64,000 nt of DNA from CAZMZW01 sp963802275. Lineage in GTDB: Bacteria > Chloroflexota > Anaerolineae > Anaerolineales > Anaerolineaceae. Made by a program: the position numbers and the translations under genes. Shown here piece by piece: positions 34,679 through 43,619 of this stretch; within the stretch, counting starts at the first letter, position 1; every line of letters begins with the position of its first letter. The stretch lies in assembly GCA_963802275.1 (NCBI GenBank), contig CAWDIB010000004.1, forward strand, positions 434,001 to 498,000, written 5' to 3'. The notes below the pieces were generated by a model. The model saw only the letters and a program-made list of their open reading frames with translations, had not been told where the DNA came from and ran no database searches.

Positions 34679-34707
34679 ATTTTACCTTTCGCCTTATGCC
34701 CTGTCAA
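34679..34707 (-). promoter_or_regulatory. consensus promoter of the tRNA-Ala pair (and perhaps T-box-leuS)
   Basis: On the minus strand a perfect TTGACA (34702-34707), a 17-base spacer and TAAAAT (34679-34684) put the start about 11 bases before the first tRNA. It is the strongest promoter in the window. No terminator separates the tRNAs from the T-box leader. Confidence 0.85.
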
Positions 34708-34800
34708 GCAATTGTGCTAGAGTATATCATATGTAAAATAAGAGAAAATGTTTGATCATCAGGATTGAGTTTTCTTTTTGCCCAAATTCAAGGAGGAGAA

Positions 34801-36354
34801 ATGTCTTTAGAAAGATCATCAGGCGTCATTCTACACCCAACAAGTTTATCCGGACCTTTTGGTGTAGGTGATTTGGGCCCATCTGCGCTTAATTGGCTGG
34901 ACTTTATGGATTTAGCTGGATTGGGTTTATGGCAAATTCTCCCTATCAATCCAACTGGATTTGGTAATTCTCCCTACCAAAGTTTTTCGGCATTTGCCGG
35001 TAATCCAAATTTAATCAGTCCAATCCTGCTGGTGGAAGACGGACTGCTCCCCCTTGAGCAAATCCAGGAGCATCCGCATTTTCCCAGTAAAAAAGTTGAG
35101 TATCACCGTGTTGCCCGTTGGAAAAAGAAAATCTTGAAATTTGCATACCGGAACTTTCGCAAGACGGCACCTGCTCAACTGAAGAATGAATTTGAATCCT
35201 TTTGCTGCGCACAATCTCATTGGTTGAAGGATTTTTCCACCTTTATGTCTCTCAAGGAATCCTTTAAACACGCCGCCTGGAATCAATGGCCGGATGAGTT
35301 CAAATTGCGTGAGGAAAATGCAATAAATAAATTTATGGAAAAAAAATCACGAGATATCAGCTTTAATGATTTCATCCAATTTTGCTTTCACAGACAATGG
35401 CAGCGTGTCCATGATTACGCTCAAACTAAAAACATCAAGATCATTGGAGATTTACCCATCTTTGTGGCATACGATAGCGCAGATGTGTGGACACATCCCG
35501 AATTATTTGAACTTGATGCAGACCTCAATCCCCGATTGATTGCCGGGGTACCGCCGGATTATTTTTCTCCCAGCGGACAATTATGGGGAAATCCGCTTTT
35601 TCATTGGCAAAATCACAAGGATACTGACTTTAATTGGTGGTATCAGCGAATTGAAACCTTGATGCAAAAAGTGGATCAAATCCGCCTGGATCATTTCAGG
35701 GGATTCAGCGGATATTGGGAAGTGAAAGCTGGAATGCCTACGGCAGAAAAAGGGCGTTGGGTGAAAGGGCCGGGAAAATTCTTCTTTGATGCTCTCAAGA
35801 AAAAAATTGGCACACTGCCCATTATCGCGGAAAACTTGGGGGTGATTTCTAATGATGTGGATGAATTATTGCAGCATAATAATTTACCAGGCATGCGCAT
35901 TCTTCAGTTTGCATTTGGTTCTGATGCTCATGACCCATTTTTACCCCATAACTATCCATCTCACTGCGTTGCATACACAGGAACCCACGACAATCCGACC
36001 ATCAAAGGATGGTACCAGCATTTGACACCTGAGGAGGCAAGATTTTGCCGGACGTACCTCAATTCCCAGGAAAGGGAAGTCGTATGGAGCATGATTCGGA
36101 GTACCTGGTCTTCAGTTGCAGATTATGCCATTACACCCATGCAGGATTTTCTTGAACTTGGTAACCAGGCCAGAATGAATATTCCCGGTACCGTGGAAAA
36201 CAATTGGATCTGGCGCTTGGGCGCAAATGACCTGAATGATAGGTTGGCAAATAAAATCAAAGAAATGAATCTGCTTTATGGAAGAGACAAGGACATTCCA
36301 GATCAGAAAAGACCAGGGTTGGTCATCCGATACCAGGATGCCGAGATACCCTGA
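34801..36354 (+). CDS. malQ: 4-alpha-glucanotransferase (amylomaltase)
   Basis: A GH77 enzyme that moves maltooligosaccharyl units in glycogen/maltodextrin metabolism. The 517-residue protein has GVGDLGPSA and LPINPTGFGNSPYQS at the N-terminus, IGDLPIFVAYDSADVW near 222-237, the nucleophile Asp in QIRLDHFRGF near 298, the acid Glu in IIAENLGVI near 347, and the transition-state Asp in YTGTHDNPTIKGWY near 396-409. The start is MSLERSSG, because a strong AGGAGG lies 6 bases before it; an upstream in-frame TTG/ATG extension is not needed. It stops one base before the convergent HAD gene's stop. Confidence 0.95.
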   Translation: MSLERSSGVILHPTSLSGPFGVGDLGPSALNWLDFMDLAGLGLWQILPINPTGFGNSPYQSFSAFAGNPNLISPILLVEDGLLPLEQIQEHPHFPSKKVEYHRVARWKKKILKFAYRNFRKTAPAQLKNEFESFCCAQSHWLKDFSTFMSLKESFKHAAWNQWPDEFKLREENAINKFMEKKSRDISFNDFIQFCFHRQWQRVHDYAQTKNIKIIGDLPIFVAYDSADVWTHPELFELDADLNPRLIAGVPPDYFSPSGQLWGNPLFHWQNHKDTDFNWWYQRIETLMQKVDQIRLDHFRGFSGYWEVKAGMPTAEKGRWVKGPGKFFFDALKKKIGTLPIIAENLGVISNDVDELLQHNNLPGMRILQFAFGSDAHDPFLPHNYPSHCVAYTGTHDNPTIKGWYQHLTPEEARFCRTYLNSQEREVVWSMIRSTWSSVADYAITPMQDFLELGNQARMNIPGTVENNWIWRLGANDLNDRLANKIKEMNLLYGRDKDIPDQKRPGLVIRYQDAEIP

Positions 36355-36355
36355 C

Positions 36356-36967
36356 TTAGCTGATGATTTTGGATAATTCAACTTCCAGTTGGTCTTTATC
36401 CTGGTAATGGATCGCAAATAATCCCGCAGTCCGTGCCCCCTCAACATTTACCAACATATCATCCACAAATACGGATTGCTCCGGTTTGACCCCCAGCTCA
36501 TGGCAGGCATGATGGTAAATCCTAGCATCCGGTTTGCGCAAATGGATCTCGTATGAAAAGACAGAATAATCGAAGTATTGCATAAACTGGTAATTCCTTT
36601 CAATCCAATCGCGTGCACCCTTGAAGGCGTTACTAATGAGACCAAGTTTATACGTCTTCTTTAATTCAGCAAAATAATCCACCAGGCTGCGGTCAAGATA
36701 ATCACCTGACCAAAATTTTTCATCATACTTTTTTGGATTGTTTGCATCGGAAATTCCCAATTTATTGAGAATAATTTGCCAATGCTCATACTTGTCCAAA
36801 TACCCCTCTTCGGATCGGATGGCCGAATCACTGAAAAACACATCATGCTTGAGCCATTCAAGAGAAACCCCCAATTCTTCTGCCAATTCTTTTCGAGGCG
36901 TTTCATCACATGTGCGCAGAATAACCCCGCCCATATCAAAAATGATGGCTTTAATTTCTTTTTTCAA
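36356..36967 (-). CDS. HAD-family (IA subgroup) hydrolase
   Basis: A 203-residue haloacid-dehalogenase-fold phosphatase. Motif I is FDMGGVIL near 10-17, where the second Asp of DxD is replaced by Gly, as in YihX/epoxide-hydrolase-N-like members. Motif II is the Ser of LISNAF near 112, motif III the Lys of LRKPDARIY near 150, and motif IV VFVDDMLVNVEGA near 173. The substrate is unknown. The start is TTG with a good Shine-Dalgarno sequence (GGAGGAA); no ATG fits. It is convergent with malQ. Confidence 0.85.
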   Translation of the reverse strand: MKKEIKAIIFDMGGVILRTCDETPRKELAEELGVSLEWLKHDVFFSDSAIRSEEGYLDKYEHWQIILNKLGISDANNPKKYDEKFWSGDYLDRSLVDYFAELKKTYKLGLISNAFKGARDWIERNYQFMQYFDYSVFSYEIHLRKPDARIYHHACHELGVKPEQSVFVDDMLVNVEGARTAGLFAIHYQDKDQLEVELSKIIS

Positions 36968-37080
36968 AAAAAATTCCTCCAGTTTAATAACTTAAAAGTG
37001 AACTGCTACAATCCCACAATAAACATGGTTTAAGGAATTACACAACCAAACCGCTCACTATAAATCCAACTCGCCATGAT

Positions 37081-37086
37081 TATAAT
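37081..37086 (+). promoter_or_regulatory. -10 element of rsmG, possible leaderless GTG start
   Basis: TATAAT ends eight bases before the GTG at 37095 and only two before the alternative TTG at 37089. This supports the GTG start with a leader of zero to two bases. Confidence 0.4.
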
Positions 37087-37094
37087 ATTTGACT

Positions 37095-37808
37095 GTGAAG
37101 AATTTAATCCGCTATTGCCTTGAAGAATTGAAAATAAACCTTGATGAAGATCAGATAAATCAATTTAAGTCATATCAACAGGAGCTCCTGCAATGGAATC
37201 AAAGGACCAACCTGACCAGCATTACAGAAACAACACAAGTGGAAATCAAACACTTTATTGATTCCTTATCTTGTCTAAGAATTATTGATTTTCCTCAATC
37301 GAAAAAAATCATTGACATCGGGAGCGGTGCTGGTTTCCCAGGGATACCCATCAAAATTGTTAATCCGAGATTAGAGATCATCTTACTTGAAGCCACACAG
37401 AAAAAAGCTGAATTTTGCAGACACATTCTTAATAAATTCAATCTCAACCCCAATGCCATACTGGTGGGAAGAGCTGAAGATATCGCTCATGATGTCAATC
37501 AACGGGAAAAATATGATATCGCCATTTCCCGCGCGGTAGCCAGTTTGCCCGCCCTATTGGAATTGTTACTGCCTTTCGTAAAGAGCGGTGGAGCTGCAAT
37601 TGCGATGAAGGGGAAGGATATTCAGCAAGAACTTGCCTCGGCAGAAAGAGCATTACAAATCCTGGGCGGAAAAATTGAAGTAGTGCAAAAAATATTTTTA
37701 CCGATCCTTAACGAAGAGAGAAATCTTATAAAAATATTAAAAATAAATTCCACACCAGAAAAGTACCCCCGAAGACCCGGCCTCCCGGTTAAAAAGCCAC
37801 TAATCTGA
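37095..37808 (+). CDS. rsmG: 16S rRNA (guanine-N7) methyltransferase
   Basis: Methylates G527 of 16S rRNA. The 238-residue protein shows QELLQWNQRTNLTSI near 29-43, the SAM loop IIDIGSGAGFPGIPIKI near 74-90, LLEATQKKAEFC near 98-109, a GRAED acidic loop near 125 and ISRAVASLP near 143-151. C-terminal residues RRPGLPVKKPL are typical for the family. It overlaps the convergent recF end by 9 bases. The GTG start is chosen from the promoter position. Confidence 0.93.
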   Translation: MKNLIRYCLEELKINLDEDQINQFKSYQQELLQWNQRTNLTSITETTQVEIKHFIDSLSCLRIIDFPQSKKIIDIGSGAGFPGIPIKIVNPRLEIILLEATQKKAEFCRHILNKFNLNPNAILVGRAEDIAHDVNQREKYDIAISRAVASLPALLELLLPFVKSGGAAIAMKGKDIQQELASAERALQILGGKIEVVQKIFLPILNEERNLIKILKINSTPEKYPRRPGLPVKKPLI

Positions 37809-39008
37809 CAATTTTTCTATCTTACCCGCTTCAACTCCCCAAATCACACAAGATTTTAAGAAATCTTCTGAAAAAAAATGCCGGTCGGTGGTTGCCAGAA
37901 TGACCTGACCATAATCCGCCAATCGGTTCTGGAGGTCCAGCCGGTGTTGCTGGTCCAATTCCGCCATGGTTTCATCCAGCATCAATAACGGCCACTCGCC
38001 TGTTTTTAATTGCAGCCATTTTAATTCCGCCAATTTTAAAGCCATGATTGAACTGCGAACCTGCCCTCGAGAACCATATAAGCCCAGGTCAACCCCATTA
38101 CTGAGGATTCTTATTTCATCACGATGCGGACCGAGAGTGGTGATTCCGCGGCTGATATCCTCTCTTCTTTTTAATAGTATTTGCCGATGAAAACCCGCCT
38201 TGATTTCAGCAGTATCCAAAATAGGCCGTTGCATGGCTGAGATGATATTCAATTTCAGCTGGCCATTCAATTCCTGATGAGGATCAAAAGCTGGTTGATA
38301 AACCAAATGAAAGGTTTCATGCCCATGAGTCAATGAGGAAAATTCCTCCACAGCCAACCTTTCGATTTCTTGCGTTGCTGAAAGACGGGAACTGATTATA
38401 GTCGCGCCACAATTACAAACAACCTCGTCCCAATAATCCAGTTGCGCTGGGTCACCTCCCCTTTCAGAAAGTTGTTTTAATAATGCATTGCGTTGAACGA
38501 GGGCATTGCTGTAATCATTGATCGCCTTTACATATGGGCGGTTCACCTGGGAGATGCAATTATCCAGAAATTTTCGCCGTTCTTCCGGACCACCTTCCAA
38601 AATTCGCATCATCTGCGGCAGAAAAATGACCGAATTGAATAAACCCATTGAATTTTGCAAGTTGCGTTTCACCCCATCCAACAGGATTTCTTTACGCAGC
38701 CTGCCATTTCCATTGATGCCCGCCTCCAGGATCAAGCGAATTTCCAGCCGATGGCAGGAATTTTTTCGGTTAAATTCCGCTACCAGCCGGGTTACAGGAA
38801 TAGATTCCTTCAAGGCGGAAAAATTAATCAATTGACGATCGTGCGATGCGGAAATGGAGGAAAGCGTGGTGAGAAAGCTAATTGCCTCTAAAAAACTTGT
38901 TTTACCCTGGGCATTCTGCCCAATCAAAACCAATAATTCCGGGGGAAGATTCACTTCCAGCCGGTTAAAAAGCCGAAAATTGGTCAGGGAGAGGGAAGAT
39001 AAAATCAT
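37800..39008 (-). CDS. recF: DNA replication and repair protein RecF
   Basis: An SMC-like ATPase of 402 residues that loads RecA at single-strand gaps. The Walker A motif is GQNAQGKTS near 29-37, the signature segment YGSRGQVRSSIMALKLAE near 303-320 and Walker B LLMLDETMAELDQ near 334-346. The D-loop and terminal switch LATTDRHF are also present. It sits apart from dnaA, dnaN and gyrB, its usual neighbours. It follows def after 15 bases, so the two are likely co-transcribed. Confidence 0.92.
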   Translation of the reverse strand: MILSSLSLTNFRLFNRLEVNLPPELLVLIGQNAQGKTSFLEAISFLTTLSSISASHDRQLINFSALKESIPVTRLVAEFNRKNSCHRLEIRLILEAGINGNGRLRKEILLDGVKRNLQNSMGLFNSVIFLPQMMRILEGGPEERRKFLDNCISQVNRPYVKAINDYSNALVQRNALLKQLSERGGDPAQLDYWDEVVCNCGATIISSRLSATQEIERLAVEEFSSLTHGHETFHLVYQPAFDPHQELNGQLKLNIISAMQRPILDTAEIKAGFHRQILLKRREDISRGITTLGPHRDEIRILSNGVDLGLYGSRGQVRSSIMALKLAELKWLQLKTGEWPLLMLDETMAELDQQHRLDLQNRLADYGQVILATTDRHFFSEDFLKSCVIWGVEAGKIEKLSD

Positions 39009-39023
39009 CTGTGAATGAGGTGT

Positions 39024-39542
39024 TCATTCAAGTGTAATTTTTTCAGTTGCCTGTTCAGGTTCAGGTTTCCAAATCTTTTTGGCACGGTCCACAAAGAGGA
39101 TACCATTTACATGGTCTATTTCATGTTGGAAGATTCTCGCCAGCCAACCGGTTGCTGACAATTTTTGCTTTCTCCCGTGGTGATCGAGACCGGAAACGAC
39201 AATGCGCGTATTTCGTTCCACCTCGCCCAGCAACTCTGGAACTGAAAGACAACCTTCAACACCAAACTCGGTTTCTTCACTCTTTTCAATAATTTCCGGA
39301 TTGACGAATACAAACAATTCCGGTTTGGCATTCTCCATCTGGTCATCCAATGGATATTCAACCACAATAACCTGGCTGGAAACATTAATTTGCGGCGCGG
39401 CCAAACCAACCCCTGGTTCCTCGCGCATGGTTTGGATCATGTCCTCCACCAGAATTTGAAAATCACGGTCAAATTTTTCGACCCTATGTGTTTTTCGCCT
39501 GAGCATGGGATCAGGCATCTTGATAACTGTTCTGCTTGCCAT
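39024..39542 (-). CDS. def: peptide deformylase
   Basis: Removes the formyl group from new proteins. The 172-residue protein has all three motifs: GVGLAAPQI near 46-54 (motif 1), EGCLSVPE near 94-101 (motif 2, metal Cys) and QHEIDHVNGILF near 137-148 (motif 3, HExxH with Ile in position 3). The C-terminal extension is short. It lies just upstream of recF and downstream of the CNB/PH gene on the same strand. Met aminopeptidase, the next step in N-terminal processing, is at 42852. Confidence 0.95.
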   Translation of the reverse strand: MASRTVIKMPDPMLRRKTHRVEKFDRDFQILVEDMIQTMREEPGVGLAAPQINVSSQVIVVEYPLDDQMENAKPELFVFVNPEIIEKSEETEFGVEGCLSVPELLGEVERNTRIVVSGLDHHGRKQKLSATGWLARIFQHEIDHVNGILFVDRAKKIWKPEPEQATEKITLE

Positions 39543-39599
39543 TTTCTTTATGCTTTTAATAAAATCAGACTATTTTACTTCACATTAACCTTCATAAAA

Positions 39600-41252
39600 T
39601 CATTCATCCATATCCTCGCGCTCCATGATTACATGGTGATAAGCTTCCATCCAGGCCGCCACCCTTTTCCTTTCGGCTTGCAGCTGGTTTTTCTTTTCAA
39701 GATTCATCAGTGTGTTATAACGGTCAAAAATTTCTTTTTGAACTTGTGATGGATTGTGCACATTATCAAAAGTAAATTCTGTATCACCAATACGGATATA
39801 AACTGTACCAAAATTAAACAGAATCCCCAAAATACCATTTCTCTTATATTCAACCGTTTGTATATTTTTAATTGGTGCGGTGCGCCGGTCCTCCAGGCCA
39901 AGAGGTTTGCGGTTGATATCCACCAATGAGTCTTTCGTGATCAGATAACAATCATTTCGCCAATCGACAAATTGGTAAATCCACCATAGGGCAGCGATGA
40001 TTGATAATCCAGTTAAAAGAATAACCAAAGGATTTGTCACCCACTCATTTGTAACGAAACCTGATAAAAATGAAATAAATACGAAAAATATCATCAGGAA
40101 AAAAGATGGTAATCCAATTTTTTTAATTAAAACGAACCAATGGGTACGGTAAGTGATAACGGATTCATCTTCAGCACGCATCCCAAATAAAGTTGCGAGA
40201 AAGCCAATCAACCATCCGCTCTTGATGGTCATGCTACCCGAAAAATCGGCCTCTGAAGAATCCGGTATTAAGTTAGTTTCATCAGGAATCATTTTTTCAC
40301 GGAGGAGTATCTCCATTTCCTCGCGATCCTCCATCGAAAGCCGCTTTTTGGCACGCTCCCATTGCTCGGTTAATAAGCGGATCACCACATCAGGGTGAGG
40401 GATATGCTTGAAATAAAGCACGCCTGTAAATGTACGAATGGCAATATTGCTGAAACCGAAGAGGCGACCTATCAGGCTGGTCTGTTTGGAAATTGAAATA
40501 ATGGCTGCCAGAGGAGTCTCCTGACGGCTTTCGTATAAAAGCAACACTTTTTCAAGGAAAATGACCCGCCGCTTGGTGACCATAAAATAATCATTTGACC
40601 AGTCCACCAGGTTCCATGCCAGCCAGGCAACACCGAAAATGACGAAAGCTCCAGTCAGAGGAAACAGTATCAATACACTGAGATCAGTTTGAAAATAAAA
40701 CCAAAAACCAAGAAATAAAGCCATTACAATCCAGATTATGGGGGGTGATGAGTGAAACAATAAATAAGCCATACTGGAACGGGAAATGAAACGGGTTGCT
40801 TCTTCAGGTTTTATCCATGATGGCTCTCTATGGATTAATTTCTCATATGAGTCTTCAATTAATCGAAATGAGGGCAATAAATGAATATTTTCTTCCAAAA
40901 AATTAAACAATTCAGATCGGGAGATTGCCAGCAAGACAGTATGTTTGGATGCTTTGGCATATGTCCTTCGCAAATGTTCTTCGGTAAGAACATCTTCGCC
41001 AAAGTAATCATCTTCAGTTAGAGCCCATAGTTGTTTTGGCGTTGGCGAGGATTCAATCCCAATACTCACCTCACCCTGATAGATGAAAAAAAAGTTCTCG
41101 GACGACGCATCCTCCCGGTAGATATATTCACCTGGCTTATATTCATACACAACAATTGATTTGACCAATGCAGACAGTTGATCCTGATTCAATTGATCAA
41201 AAAGATGAATTCGATGCAGCGAATTGGAAATTTCTCTCTTTGTGACTTGCAT
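39600..41252 (-). CDS. cyclic-nucleotide-binding plus double bacterial-PH membrane protein
   Basis: A 550-residue protein of unusual make-up. An N-terminal cNMP-binding-like domain (about 1-120) has LFDQLNQDQL, YKPGEYIYREDA and IYQGEVSIGIESS, but the phosphate cassette is poorly conserved. A pair of membrane helices (about 170-215) is followed by a PH-like (bPH2) region with DWSNDYFMVTKRRVIFLEK. Then comes a second helix pair (about 385-430) and a second PH-like region with DWRNDCYLITKDSLVDINR, so the two halves look like an internal duplication. It ends with a charged helix. The start at MQVTKRE has a TATACT seven bases before it. The role is unknown; a signal-responsive membrane scaffold is a guess. 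Confidence 0.75.
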   Translation of the reverse strand: MQVTKREISNSLHRIHLFDQLNQDQLSALVKSIVVYEYKPGEYIYREDASSENFFFIYQGEVSIGIESSPTPKQLWALTEDDYFGEDVLTEEHLRRTYAKASKHTVLLAISRSELFNFLEENIHLLPSFRLIEDSYEKLIHREPSWIKPEEATRFISRSSMAYLLFHSSPPIIWIVMALFLGFWFYFQTDLSVLILFPLTGAFVIFGVAWLAWNLVDWSNDYFMVTKRRVIFLEKVLLLYESRQETPLAAIISISKQTSLIGRLFGFSNIAIRTFTGVLYFKHIPHPDVVIRLLTEQWERAKKRLSMEDREEMEILLREKMIPDETNLIPDSSEADFSGSMTIKSGWLIGFLATLFGMRAEDESVITYRTHWFVLIKKIGLPSFFLMIFFVFISFLSGFVTNEWVTNPLVILLTGLSIIAALWWIYQFVDWRNDCYLITKDSLVDINRKPLGLEDRRTAPIKNIQTVEYKRNGILGILFNFGTVYIRIGDTEFTFDNVHNPSQVQKEIFDRYNTLMNLEKKNQLQAERKRVAAWMEAYHHVIMEREDMDE

Positions 41253-41259
41253 GAAGATA

Positions 41260-41265
41260 AGTATA
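41260..41265 (-). promoter_or_regulatory. -10 element of the CNB/PH gene, probable leaderless start
   Basis: TATACT on the minus strand, seven bases before the ATG at 41252, with no Shine-Dalgarno sequence in between. It supports the shorter start. Confidence 0.45.
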
Positions 41266-41341
41266 TCCAATTTTATTTTTATAAAGAAATCCTTGATCCT
41301 CCTCTCTGGTAAAATCAAAACCGTTACCGAAAGAGAATCAA

Positions 41342-42829
41342 TTGAAAATCAAAATCAATTTAAATATATTTTTACGGTGGTTAGCCATTGCGCTGGTGGC
41401 TGTTGCAGTCCTCCTGCTGGTATCCCAACTGATTCGTTACAGTAATATCCGTGCTGGCTTTCCGCCCGGCACCAGGATTGCCAACGTACCGGTTGGCAGT
41501 CTAAACCAACAACAGGCAGCCGATCGGATTACCCAAGCATTCAATTATCCCGTTGAATTGCTCTATGGACAGGATGTCATCCGAGCAAAACCATCCGATT
41601 TGGGATTTTCAATCAATATCTCTGCCATGATTGCCGCTGCAGATCAACAACGGACCAATGCTTCTTTCTGGGTATCTTTCTGGGATTATCTATGGAACCG
41701 CATTCCACCAGCAGCTGAAACTCCATTGATATTCACACTGGATGAAAAACGTTTGCAGCTTTACCTGATGAATGAAATTGCCTCCCGATATGATAAAGTA
41801 CCCGAAGCGAGCCAGCCGGTTCCCGGAAGCGTGAATTTTTTACTGGGAAAACCAGGGGAAGTATTGGATATTTCACGCTCCATTCCAATAATTGAGAATA
41901 CTCTTAAATCACCCACGCAGAGAAGCGTATCCCTCATCTTCAACGAACAGAGCGCTCCCCGCCCATCCTTGGAAAATCTTAGAGTACTGATCACTCAAAT
42001 CATTGACCGCTCGAAATTTGACGGCTTGACGGAAGTTTACATTTTAGACCTCAAGAACCAAAGAGATATCAATTTTGCGTATGAGAATGGGGTTGAATAT
42101 AACCCCGGGATTGCTTTTACTGCAGCCAGCTCAATGAAAATCCCGGTGATGATTTCGGTACTACGCAGGTTATCAGAACCCACTCCGGCAGAAGCGGACC
42201 GGCTTATCAGACAAATGATAGAAATATCAAACAACGATGCCACAGACGCATTGATGCAAACTTACCTGGAGAGGAACTATGGCCCTCTTTATGTCACCGA
42301 AGATATGCAAAAAATGGGCTTGGCTAATACCTTTCTTGCCGGTTACTTTTACCTGGGAGCTGAGTTAATACGAGATTTTCGGACACCCGCCAACATTCGC
42401 ACGGATTATCGTACCAGTCCGGATCGATATAACCAAACCACCACAGCCGAAATGGGTATGCTGTTGAACGATATATATCAATGTTCCAAAAACGGTGGCG
42501 GAACATTTGGCGCTGTTTTTCCCGGCGAGATTACCCAGACAGAATGCCAGGCGATGATCAATTACCTGATCCTCAATACCAATCCAGCCCTTCTTAAAGC
42601 CTCCTCAATATTTGATGGAATCAAAGTCGCTCACAAACATGGTTGGGTATCTGACCCCATTGAAGGAGTAAATAAATCAATAATCGATTCAGGAATCGTA
42701 TTTTCAGATCAGGGCGATTATGTAATCTCGATCGCTTTTTACCAACCCACACAATTGATCTATAAAATTGCGGAACAACTAGCCGCCAAAATAACAGAAG
42801 CAACTTACAACTATTTCAACATTAAGTGA
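41342..42829 (+). CDS. beta-lactamase/DD-peptidase-fold serine hydrolase with N-terminal PG-binding-like domain
   Basis: A 495-residue exported or anchored enzyme. One N-terminal helix (about 11-32) is followed by a YoaR/VanW-type peptidoglycan-binding-like domain (about 40-215, IANVPVGSLNQQQAADRI). The class-A beta-lactamase-like domain then has Ser-x-x-Lys in ASSMKIPV near 262-269, SNNDAT near 301 in place of SDN, and HKHGW near 435 in place of KTG. This suggests a cell-wall peptidase or a beta-lactamase relative; activity is not certain. The start is TTG with an AAAGAGA site. It is divergent from the CNB/PH gene. Confidence 0.78.
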   Translation: MKIKINLNIFLRWLAIALVAVAVLLLVSQLIRYSNIRAGFPPGTRIANVPVGSLNQQQAADRITQAFNYPVELLYGQDVIRAKPSDLGFSINISAMIAAADQQRTNASFWVSFWDYLWNRIPPAAETPLIFTLDEKRLQLYLMNEIASRYDKVPEASQPVPGSVNFLLGKPGEVLDISRSIPIIENTLKSPTQRSVSLIFNEQSAPRPSLENLRVLITQIIDRSKFDGLTEVYILDLKNQRDINFAYENGVEYNPGIAFTAASSMKIPVMISVLRRLSEPTPAEADRLIRQMIEISNNDATDALMQTYLERNYGPLYVTEDMQKMGLANTFLAGYFYLGAELIRDFRTPANIRTDYRTSPDRYNQTTTAEMGMLLNDIYQCSKNGGGTFGAVFPGEITQTECQAMINYLILNTNPALLKASSIFDGIKVAHKHGWVSDPIEGVNKSIIDSGIVFSDQGDYVISIAFYQPTQLIYKIAEQLAAKITEATYNYFNIK

Positions 42830-42851
42830 TTGATAGCAGATCAATTAGAAA

Positions 42852-43616
42852 TCAAATAATTGATAAGATTTCCGGACCGTTTTCAGTGATTGCCACCATA
42901 TGTTCAAATTGAGCGGAGATTGAACCATCCGCAGTTACAACCGTCCATTCATCTGCCAACAAGCGGGTTTCCGGTCCGCCGAGATTGATCATCGGTTCAA
43001 TATTGATGACCATGCCAGCTTGTAATTTTGGCCCCCGGTCAGCAGGTCCAATATGATAGATGAAAGGTTCCTCCCATAGATTCCGGCCAATTCCATGGCC
43101 GCCATATTCCCGGACAACAGAATAACCACGGCTTTCTGCCAACGTCTGAATGGTGGCACCGATCAATCCAGTGCGGTTACCAACCTGTGAAACCTGAATG
43201 GCTTTTTTCAGGCACTGCTGGGCGGTTTCGACCAATTTTTGTACCCGCGGATTCACTTTGCCGACCATGTATGTCACACAGGCATCTCCACACCACCCTT
43301 TATACCGTAATCCAATATCAACCCCAACAATATCCCCATCCTTTAAGATTCGCTTATCAGGCATCCCATGACAAATCTCATTATTCACTGCAGCTGTAAT
43401 CACCCCGTGAAATGGTACCTGGCCAGGACGCTGTGTAATACCTTTATAGAGCGTTTCAGCCCCCTCTTTTAGAATGAACCTTTCTGCAACCTCGTCCAGG
43501 TGCTGTAGAACAACCCCTGGTCTGATTTCTTCACGGATAATTTCAAAAGTTTGGGCAACAATTCTGCCTGCATCCCGCAAGTGGCGGATTTCGAATTCTG
43601 TTTTTAAGATGATCAT
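42852..43616 (-). CDS. map: methionine aminopeptidase, type I
   Basis: Removes N-terminal Met after deformylation. The 254-residue protein has all five metal ligands: Asp in VGVDIGL near 98, Asp in WCGDACVTY near 109, His in GGHGIGRN near 174, Glu in NIEPMIN near 207 and Glu in QFEHMVA near 238. The substrate His of PFHGVI near 70 is also present. Its gene follows the nitroreductase gene after 3 bases on the minus strand and converges on the serine-hydrolase gene. Confidence 0.94.
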   Translation of the reverse strand: MIILKTEFEIRHLRDAGRIVAQTFEIIREEIRPGVVLQHLDEVAERFILKEGAETLYKGITQRPGQVPFHGVITAAVNNEICHGMPDKRILKDGDIVGVDIGLRYKGWCGDACVTYMVGKVNPRVQKLVETAQQCLKKAIQVSQVGNRTGLIGATIQTLAESRGYSVVREYGGHGIGRNLWEEPFIYHIGPADRGPKLQAGMVINIEPMINLGGPETRLLADEWTVVTADGSISAQFEHMVAITENGPEILSII

Positions 43617-43619
43617 GTT

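Noticed and set aside
34321..34755. Open frames on the plus strand across the T-box and tRNA region
   Set aside because: They are antisense to two tRNA genes and the T-box leader, with no ribosome-binding site or recognisable domain.
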